Positions 1 to 5,217 of a stretch of DNA of 8,784 nucleotides are shown piece by piece. The translations under genes were made by a program, and so were the position numbers. This DNA comes from Pseudomonadota bacterium (GTDB taxonomy: Bacteria; Desulfobacterota; JAPLJL01): the NCBI GenBank assembly GCA_026388615.1, contig JAPLJL010000149.1:1-8784 (forward strand). Reading direction: 5' to 3'. How positions within the stretch are numbered: position 1 is the stretch's first letter; each line of letters opens with the position of its first letter. The notes below the pieces were generated by a model that did not search any database, had not been told where the DNA came from, and saw nothing but the letters and a program-made list of their open reading frames with translations.

Positions 1-985
1 TATTTATTAATCCCATATCCAACTGCCAATTGGGGTCTAACCTGATATTCAGCAATTTCAGAAGAGACATTTGCGCAAACAAGGGGTTCGGGACAGTTAC
101 CCGGGCCCCGTTAATTGAGTTCCAAAAGGTCCGAAAATAAAAATTCGGACGGTTATATTGAACCATGACATTCTGAGACACCGTGTAGGACTTGACCCAG
201 CCAATGGCGTCATAAAAGGTGTCATCATTTCCCCCCTGTACCCCGGCATCCAGACGGACATTACTCTGTTTTCCCAGATCGTAAAGAAGTGAGATCCGGC
301 TCCGGGGATATTGCAGCCTGATATCATTTTTATTTTCATAGCTCGCGGCCTGGGTCCAACCCGCCGACAACAGGTGGCTGACCTTCCCTTCGGTCCCGGA
401 CTCCATCACGGTCCCGATCAGGGTCCGGGGGCCGGCCGTAAAGGAAAGCATGGACCCGGGCGACTCCCCCGGGGTCTTGGTAATAATGTTGACTACGGCG
501 TGCATGGCATTGGCCCCATAGAGAACCGAGCCAGGACCCCGCACCACTTCAATCTTCTCAATCTGTTCCAGGGGAAAGTCCATAAAATTCCAAAGCACGA
601 GCCCGAAAAAATCCTGGTAAATGGAACGGCCATCGACCAGGACCAGAATCCCGTTTTCCAGGGGTTTGTTCATCCCCCGGGCGCCGATTTCAATATCCGA
701 GGTGGTCAGCGCCATTACCTCCAGACCCGGGACCCTTCGTAATAGATCGCCCAGGTTGGTGGCGCCCGACTGCCGGATTTCATCCTCGCTGATTAAAGTC
801 ACCGCCGCGGGGGCCTCTTCGATCCGTTGCAAACGTTTAGAGGCGGTCTCTACCCACTCATCCGACTTGAAGAATTCCTCTTCTTCGAACTGGGCCCAGG
901 CCAGTTCCGGCCGGGAAAAAATTAAAATTCCCGACAGGATTAAAACCGCGGAGGAAAATATCTTCCCTGACCTTTTTTTATCCAT
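1..985 (-). CDS. TonB-dependent outer-membrane receptor, N-terminal part (runs off left edge)
   Basis: Partial gene: 328 codons are visible from the ATG at 983-985 and the frame is still open at position 1. The start is supported by AGGAG at 991-995 on the minus strand, five bases upstream. Residues 1-31 form a signal peptide (basic start, hydrophobic core, AWA before QF). A TonB-box/plug entry follows (VETASKR, about 45-51), then a plug domain to about 170 with typical motifs: TNLGDLLRRVPGLEV (76-90), ARGMN, LVLVDGRSIY, IEKIEVVRGPGSVLYGANA (142-160) and VVNIITK. Beyond that come the first barrel strands. In this family the receptor takes up a scarce ligand (siderophore, cobalamin, other chelate or sugar) using TonB-ExbBD energy; the ligand cannot be told here. 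It lies 46 bp downstream of the binding-protein gene on the same strand, so the two probably form an operon. The family assignment is firm; the substrate is unknown. Confidence 0.93.
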   Translation of the reverse strand, partial: MDKKRSGKIFSSAVLILSGILIFSRPELAWAQFEEEEFFKSDEWVETASKRLQRIEEAPAAVTLISEDEIRQSGATNLGDLLRRVPGLEVMALTTSDIEIGARGMNKPLENGILVLVDGRSIYQDFFGLVLWNFMDFPLEQIEKIEVVRGPGSVLYGANAMHAVVNIITKTPGESPGSMLSFTAGPRTLIGTVMESGTEGKVSHLLSAGWTQAASYENKNDIRLQYPRSRISLLYDLGKQSNVRLDAGVQGGNDDTFYDAIGWVKSYTVSQNVMVQYNRPNFYFRTFWNSINGARVTVPNPLFAQMSLLKLLNIRLDPNWQLDMGLIN

Positions 986-1031
986 CACGACTCCTAAAAG
1001 TTTTATCATTCGGATTCGAAATCAAAAGAAT

Positions 1032-1979
1032 TTAATAAATCGCTGCGGCCTTCTGTCTCACCGCCCCGGGAATTCTTATCCCAACAGCTTCGGCAGTTTT
1101 GGAATTAACATATAATTTCCCGGGTGGGTATACCAGGGGAGAATAATTCGAATCCCCGCTCAGGACCGCGTTGATTAATTCCCCCACCTTGGCCCCGGTC
1201 TCCCGGTAATCGGGGGAAAGCGCCAGGAGTGCCCCGGATTTTACCAGGCCCTCGGAAAAAGCGAAAATCGGCTTTTGCTTATCCAGCGTGACATTGAGCA
1301 GGTATGAAAATACCTCTTTGCTGACCACCGTGGTGTCCGGAAGCAGCCAGAGCGCGTCGATGTTGGAAATGATTTCCTTCAAGGCCTGGGAAACCCCTTC
1401 CGCCGAGGTAATCCGGCGTTCCACCAGCTCAATCCCGTAACGGGGCGCCGCCCTTTTCGCGCCTTCCACCCACCGCGAACTTTTACTCGGGTCATAAAGA
1501 ACCCCCAGACGTTTCAGGGAGGGAAGAACCGCCTTGAAGCTTTCAAACTGGGCATCGGGCGAAGCGATCATCGCCACCCCGGAAACATTCCCCACCTCCA
1601 AACCCAGCTCAAAAGGATTGAAAACCATGCAGTAAATTACCGGCAGATCGTAGATTTCTTCCCGGGCCAATTTAGCGGCTCGCGCTCCCATGGCCAGAAT
1701 CGCACTCGGTCTTTTATCTCGAATTGTTATAATGAGATTTTTCCCGGTTTCCAGATTATCTTTCATGTTGAATTCGGTCAGTTCCACGCCCGGGGCCGAC
1801 TTGCGCACCCCCGCCAGGGCAGTCTGATAAGCCTCCATATCGCCGCTTAAAAAAACCGCCACCTCAGCGGAAACTGCCTGAAGCGGGCAAATTAAAATAA
1901 GTAGAATCAAGACGGGGAAAATATAAACTCGGGCAAAAATGCGTTTTTCCATACTTTTAACCATCACCTGGATCTTCAT
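1032..1979 (-). CDS. Periplasmic substrate-binding protein of the ABC_sub_bind (PF04392-like) family
   Basis: A 315-residue protein with a long N-terminal signal: basic residues, then a hydrophobic stretch at about 18-35 and a probable cleavage after AVSA (residue 38). The Cys at 31 (LILIC) does not make a good lipobox. The mature part has the two-lobe pattern of PF04392-type binding proteins: VAVFLSGDMEAYQTALAG near the start, AILAMGARAAKLA (93-105), DLPVIYCMVFNP (111-122), SGVAM, then RLGVLYDPSKSS (157-168), an ALWLLPDTTVV strand, and PIFAFSEGLVKSGALLALSPDY. No permease or ATPase gene lies beside it. I chose the ATG at 1979 because AGAGAGG sits just upstream; ATGs at codons 6 and 10 are alternatives that leave a better proportioned signal peptide. 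It precedes the TonB receptor on the same strand, suggesting shared handling or sensing of one ligand. The family call is from motif recall. Confidence 0.85.
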   Translation of the reverse strand: MKIQVMVKSMEKRIFARVYIFPVLILLILICPLQAVSAEVAVFLSGDMEAYQTALAGVRKSAPGVELTEFNMKDNLETGKNLIITIRDKRPSAILAMGARAAKLAREEIYDLPVIYCMVFNPFELGLEVGNVSGVAMIASPDAQFESFKAVLPSLKRLGVLYDPSKSSRWVEGAKRAAPRYGIELVERRITSAEGVSQALKEIISNIDALWLLPDTTVVSKEVFSYLLNVTLDKQKPIFAFSEGLVKSGALLALSPDYRETGAKVGELINAVLSGDSNYSPLVYPPGKLYVNSKTAEAVGIRIPGAVRQKAAAIY

Positions 1980-2012
1980 AAACCTCTCTAACTAATTGTA
2001 CCAAGTCTTCCC

Positions 2013-2042
2013 GACCGGTCCCATCCGGACCCCGGTCCGGTC
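2013..2042 (-). repeat. Nested GC-rich inverted repeats in the minus-strand leader
   Basis: A perfect 7-bp inverted repeat with a 2-base centre occupies 2025-2040 (CCGGACC / GGTCCGG). It is nested in a second pair of arms, GACCGG (2013-2018) and CCGGTC (2037-2042). GACCGGTC at 2013-2020 is itself palindromic, so several exclusive foldings are possible. A further small hairpin (CGACC, loop TCCT, GGTCG) lies at 2063-2076. In the minus-strand transcript these would fold roughly 35-95 nt upstream of the start codon. No T-run follows, so this is not a standard intrinsic terminator, and I recognise no known riboswitch class. Confidence 0.5.
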
Positions 2043-2165
2043 ATAATTAAACCGTCCGGGAACGACCTCCTGGTCGAAAATTACTGCCCGGGAGGGGAAA
2101 ATTTAATTCCACCCCCGGAGTAAACCCCAAACCTATCTCCTAAGTACCCCTCCAGATACCAGGGA

Positions 2166-2194
2166 AATTTAAAATCCCCCTAACCATTTGTCAA
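2166..2194 (-). promoter_or_regulatory. Sigma70-type promoter for the binding protein/TonB receptor operon
   Basis: On the minus strand a perfect -35 box TTGACA (2189-2194) is followed by a 17-base spacer and a -10 box TAAATT (2166-2171, four of six matches to consensus). The spacing is ideal. Transcription would start near 2159, leaving a leader of about 180 nt before the ATG at 1979. Confidence 0.6.
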
Positions 2195-2277
2195 GATTGC
2201 TTTAAAATCCGGGAAAATTCGGTTGGCCTTCGGATCCGGCATTTTTCAGATTAAAAGAAAGTGAGGGAAAGGCTCTA

Positions 2278-2313
2278 TTGACGATCGAGCGTTATTACTG
2301 GTAATTATGTAAT
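2278..2313 (+). promoter_or_regulatory. Weak promoter candidate for the chemosensory cluster
   Basis: TTGACG at 2278-2283 matches a -35 box in five of six positions. The -10 is unclear: GGTAAT (2300-2305, spacer 16, four of six) pairs with it, while TGTAAT (2308-2313, five of six) would pair with a poor -35, TCGAGC at 2285-2290. The dyad ATTAC-TG-GTAAT (2294-2305) overlaps and could be an operator. The first gene follows at 2339 with GGAGG at 2323-2327. Confidence 0.3.
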
Positions 2314-2338
2314 GTTAACTTTGGAGGATTCCTTCCCT

Positions 2339-2757
2339 ATGGAAACAACGGAAAGAACCAAACTGGGAAAAATCCTGGAGTCCGATGCGGCCGGACCCAT
2401 TCGGGAGATCCAGGCCGATCCGGTCGCCAGCCGGGAATTTCTCTGTTTTCTCCTCGGGGAGGAAAATTACGGGGTTGAAGCATTTCAGGTCTCGGACTGC
2501 CCGGGTCCCAGGCTTCCCCGCAGTCCCGCATCCTGATCGTGCAAAGCCAGGATATTTCCGCCGGCATCAAGGCCGACCAGGTTTACGAGCTCACCCTGAT
2601 CCCGGTGGATAAAATCCAGGCCCCGCTCACGGTGCTGGAAAAGATCAAATCGGATTACCTGCTGGGCGAGGTTCTGCTGAACAACCGGCTGATCATCCTT
2701 TTAAACCTCGATAAAGTCATCGAAGGCGCCCGCATCCAACGCCGCAAAACCTCCTGA
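2339..2757 (+). pseudogene. cheW: CheW coupling protein (FrzA position), internal deletion with frameshift
   Basis: The first frame runs from the ATG at 2339 (GGAGG at 2323-2327) to a TGA at 2534-2536. It encodes a short N-terminal extension followed by a CheW opening, REFLCFLLGEENYGVEAFQV. After about 2490 this frame loses all resemblance to CheW. The frame beginning with CTC at 2491 instead continues with LGLPGSQASPQSRILIVQSQD, the sequence normally found just after the CheW VIDLR motif, and stays CheW-like to TGA at 2755-2757 (YLLGEVLLNNRLIILLNLDKVIEG). Compared with E. coli CheW, about 35-40 residues are missing, including the block with VPxxPxFVxGVxNLRG and VIDLR, and the reading frame changes by -1. 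CheW couples the receptor to CheA. As written the gene cannot make a complete CheW. A GTG at 2539 could restart the C-terminal part, but that would lack half the fold. Real decay and assembly error are both possible. Confidence 0.8.
2494..2526. repeat. 7-bp inverted repeat at the cheW lesion
   Basis: GGACTGC (2494-2500) and GCAGTCC (2520-2526) are perfect inverted arms separated by 19 GC-rich bases. They begin within a few bases of the point (about 2488-2491) where CheW similarity switches frame. Such a structure may promote replication slippage or trouble an assembler. Confidence 0.5.
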
Positions 2758-2784
2758 AGCGTTCCGGCCGGCAAAACCTGACCT

Positions 2785-3240
2785 ATGGCCGCCACTCAAT
2801 CATCCGCCCCTAAAGATTCCCCGACCGCCCCGGAAGTCGAGATCATCAACTTCCAGCTCGGGGAAATGGAATTCGCCTGCGACCTGTGCCAGGCTTCCAG
2901 TTTCGCCCTCTATCAGGAAATCCAGGATCAACCCGATCTTAAGATTTCCGATCTCAACCAATCACTTTTTTCCCATCCCCTTCCGCTGCTGCCCGAAACC
3001 AGGATGATTCTTCTGAAACGGAACCGGAAAACCTATGCGTTCCCGGTCTCGAAAATAAGCGGGATTTTTAAAGTGTCCGCCAAACAGATTTTTTCCCCTC
3101 CCCCCATTCTCCAGGAAGCGATTTTCCACCCCGGCCTGATCGGTTTCGCGCTGGTCAATGCGCAGGTGGTCCTGCTTCTGGACCTGGAAAAAACCATCGC
3201 CGAGCTCTCCCACCAGACTGACAATGCCAAGGAAAATTGA
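2785..3240 (+). CDS. Divergent CheW-like coupling protein (FrzB position)
   Basis: A 151-residue protein. After a Pro/Ser-rich start (1-18) it shows a CheW-type opening (EIINFQLGEMEFACDL, 19-34) and a CheW-type C-terminal half: TRMILLKRNRKTYAFPVSKISGIFKV (72-97), a PPP motif (105-107), LIGFALVNAQVVLLLDLEKTI (118-138). The segment between (about 40-70) is short and lacks the GVxNLRG and VIDLR motifs that contact CheA in ordinary CheW. M. xanthus FrzB, at the same place in the frz operon, is likewise recalled as a divergent CheW missing conserved parts, so this is probably its counterpart. The frame is intact. The start is 27 bp after the broken cheW with no clear ribosome binding site, which suggests coupled translation. 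The fold call is good; the FrzB equivalence is inferred from position. Confidence 0.75.
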   Translation: MAATQSSAPKDSPTAPEVEIINFQLGEMEFACDLCQASSFALYQEIQDQPDLKISDLNQSLFSHPLPLLPETRMILLKRNRKTYAFPVSKISGIFKVSAKQIFSPPPILQEAIFHPGLIGFALVNAQVVLLLDLEKTIAELSHQTDNAKEN

Positions 3241-3362
3241 TCCCGGGCTTTTATAAAATAAAAATAGGACATGGAATCACGGAAACTATTTCGATAAAAT
3301 TCCTGTCGTCCCGAAAGCTCGGGCGGCTGAAGTAGAGAGCAGAACGGAAAGGAGATAAATTT
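3241..3362 (+). other. MCP gene leader with two hairpins and a strong ribosome binding site
   Basis: This 122-bp gap begins AT-rich (TTTTATAAAATAAAAAT near 3249-3265). Two possible RNA hairpins follow. The first has outer arms GGAAT (3273-3277) and ATTCC (3299-3303) around an inner stem CGGAA (3280-3284) / TTTCG (3289-3293), with one G-U pair. The second is CCCGA (3310-3314), loop AAGC, TCGGG (3319-3323). AGGAG at 3350-3354 is eight bases before the MCP ATG. TTCGATAA at 3290-3297 resembles a sigma28 -10 box, but there is no matching -35 at the right spacing. No T-run follows the hairpins, so a terminator is unlikely. Confidence 0.45.
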
Positions 3363-5153
3363 ATGGATCAGCAGCAGGAAAGCAAGCGCGCCTTATTCGC
3401 CACCTTGCATTCTAAATTCATTATTTCAATCGCCGGGGTGATGATCCTGATGGGTGGGATCCTTTCCTGGTACCTCTTGCACCAGTCCCGCACCGGTATT
3501 CTCGATCAGTTTGAAAAAAGGGCGTTCAGCATCGCCAATAACCTGGCCTACAACAGCCGGATTCCCCTCCGGGTGGGAGACATGGAAAGCCTGGACCGGC
3601 TCCTGAAGGGCGTGAGCGAACAGGATGACGTGGTCTATTCGATCGTCCTCGACCAGGAAGGCCGGGTCCTGGCCGCCGTCGATCCCCAGAACCAGGGTGA
3701 GCCGCTCAACGCCAAGATCTTTCCGTCCATTCAGAAAAAAACCCAGATCAGCAAAACCGTAGTCAGCGACAATCTCTGGGATATCTCGGCCCCGCTGGTG
3801 GTTTCCGGCGCGACCCCCGCCGAGAAAACCGAGCACGGGCTGGGGGAAGACATGTTTTTCGACGAGCCCAAGGCCGCCCCGGAAGCTGCTAAAGCCGCCG
3901 ACGGCTCCAAGGAAGAAAAGACCGTGGGTTTCATCCGGATCGGAATTTCTCCTAAAACCATCAACCAGAAACTTTTTACCAATACCATCTGGGGAACCGG
4001 GATCACGGTTCTTTTGATTTTAGCCGGCATCATCATCGCCCTGATCCTGGCCCGGGTCATCATCTCCCCCATCACCAATATGGCGGACATCGCTTCGGCC
4101 ATTTCGGAGGGGAACCTTTCCCAGTCCATCGAGGCCGTTTCCCAGGATGAAATCGGCAAGCTGGCCCAGGCCTTCCGGAAAATGATCACCAGCCTTAACG
4201 ACCTGGCCACCCAGGCCCGGCTGATCGCGGAGGGCGACCTCTCCCGCCGGGTGGGAACCAAGGGCGACCTGGCCAATTCCTTCAACCTGATGGTGGATAA
4301 CCTGGGCGCCCTGGTGAAAAGGATCAAGGAGGCGAGCCTGCAGGTCTCGACCTCAGCCAGCGAGATCCTGGCTTCGGCCCGGGAACAGGAATCCGGCTCG
4401 GCCGAGCAGGCCGCGTCGATCAACGAAACCATGGCCACCATGGAGGAGCTCTCGAGCACCAGCCGGCAGATCGCCGACAACGCCGAGTCGGTAGCCCGGG
4501 TGGCGGACGAGACCCTGCGGGCGGCCGAGGAAGGGCGCAAAACCCTGGCGGAGTCCCGGCAGGGAATGGAGGAGATCCGGAAAAATACCCAGTCGATCGC
4601 GGACCGGATCCTCCGGCTGAACGAGAAATCAAAGGAGATCGGGGCGATCGTCGAAATCATCGACGAGATCGCGGACAAAACGGATTTGTTGGCCCTGAAC
4701 GCGGCCCTGGAGGGAACCAAGGCCGGCGAGGCGGGCAAGGGCTTCTCGCTGGTGGCGGCGGAGATGCGGCGGCTGGCGGAAAACGTGGTGGAATCGACCA
4801 AGGAGATCAAGCGGATCATCCGGGAGATCCAGGAAGCGACCAACTCGGCGGTGATGTCAACCGAGGCGGGTTTGAAAACTACGGAGTCGGGGACGGAGAT
4901 GATGAAGCGGACCGAAGGATCCCTGGAGCGGATCTTCACCCGGATCCGGGAAACCACGGACGCGGCCAAGCAGATCAGTTTCGCCACCCAGCAGCAGCGG
5001 AGCGGGACGGAGCAGGTAGTGGCGGCCCTGGATGAGGTTTCCAAGGTTTCCAAGGAAACCATCTCCGGGAACAAGCAGGCCACCCAATCCGCCACCGAGC
5101 TGGCCCAGCTGGCGGACGAGCTGAAGGGCCTGGTGGATGCCTTTAAAACCTGA
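3363..5153 (+). CDS. Membrane-bound methyl-accepting chemotaxis protein with FrzCD-type signalling tip
   Basis: A 596-residue receptor, start supported by AGGAG eight bases upstream. Order: TM1 (about 19-39), extracytoplasmic sensor (about 41-205, Cache/PAS-like with VVYSIVLDQEGRVLAAVDP at 90-108), TM2 (about 211-234), HAMP (about 232-285), a second HAMP-like unit (about 286-325, RLIAEGDLSRRVGTKGDLANSFN), then the MCP coiled-coil domain (about 330-590). The hairpin tip (about 436-475) reads DEIADKTDLLALNAALEGTKAGEAGKG followed by SLVAAEMRRLAENV after one Phe. The EGTKAGEAGKGFS wording replaces the usual EAARAGE-type and matches FrzCD as I recall it. Candidate methylation sites are E348/Q349 and E550/Q551. 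There is no C-terminal CheR/CheB pentapeptide. An Ala/Lys/Glu-rich stretch (about 164-187) interrupts the sensor region. FrzCD of M. xanthus is cytoplasmic, so the two membrane segments are a clear difference. The ligand is unknown. Confidence 0.95.
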   Translation: MDQQQESKRALFATLHSKFIISIAGVMILMGGILSWYLLHQSRTGILDQFEKRAFSIANNLAYNSRIPLRVGDMESLDRLLKGVSEQDDVVYSIVLDQEGRVLAAVDPQNQGEPLNAKIFPSIQKKTQISKTVVSDNLWDISAPLVVSGATPAEKTEHGLGEDMFFDEPKAAPEAAKAADGSKEEKTVGFIRIGISPKTINQKLFTNTIWGTGITVLLILAGIIIALILARVIISPITNMADIASAISEGNLSQSIEAVSQDEIGKLAQAFRKMITSLNDLATQARLIAEGDLSRRVGTKGDLANSFNLMVDNLGALVKRIKEASLQVSTSASEILASAREQESGSAEQAASINETMATMEELSSTSRQIADNAESVARVADETLRAAEEGRKTLAESRQGMEEIRKNTQSIADRILRLNEKSKEIGAIVEIIDEIADKTDLLALNAALEGTKAGEAGKGFSLVAAEMRRLAENVVESTKEIKRIIREIQEATNSAVMSTEAGLKTTESGTEMMKRTEGSLERIFTRIRETTDAAKQISFATQQQRSGTEQVVAALDEVSKVSKETISGNKQATQSATELAQLADELKGLVDAFKT

Positions 5154-5180
5154 TTTCAAATGATGCATCCGAGCCAAACT

Positions 5181-5208
5181 TTAGACTTGAGACCTTAAAC
5201 TTGAAACC
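5181..5208 (+). repeat. Two-copy 14-nt tandem repeat upstream of cheA
   Basis: TTAGACTTGAGACC (5181-5194) is followed directly by TTAAACTTGAAACC (5195-5208), 12 of 14 bases identical. It fills most of the 64-bp gap between the MCP stop and the cheA ATG at 5218, and occupies the place where a ribosome binding site would be expected. Confidence 0.7.
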
Positions 5209-5217
5209 TGTTTTCGC

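Larger units (their letters stand above)
1980..2338. other. Divergent intergenic region, no gene
   Basis: This 359-bp gap separates the minus-strand binding protein/receptor pair from the plus-strand chemosensory cluster. I see no credible coding frame. The half next to the minus-strand genes (1980-2130) is rich in CCGG-type inverted repeats. The middle (2160-2215) is AT-rich and holds a minus-strand promoter. The last 60 bases before 2339 are also AT-rich and hold small dyads (ATTAC-TG-GTAAT at 2294-2305; GTTAAC at 2314-2319), which could be operator or promoter elements for the plus-strand cluster. Confidence 0.7.

Noticed and set aside
2013..2076. Intrinsic terminator on either strand
   Set aside because: The stems are strong but no T-run follows in either direction, and a terminator here would cut the minus-strand operon from its best promoter.
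2222..2241. Possible sigma54 promoter (TTGGC ... GGCAT)
   Set aside because: The GG and GC elements are 12 bases apart rather than the required 10.
2488..2536. Programmed ribosomal frameshift in cheW (and likewise in cheB near 8341)
   Set aside because: There is no slippery heptamer, and shifting frame would not restore the missing conserved blocks.
3259..3297. Possible sigma28 promoter before the MCP gene
   Set aside because: TTCGATAA resembles the -10 box, but no TAAA-type -35 occurs at the right distance.
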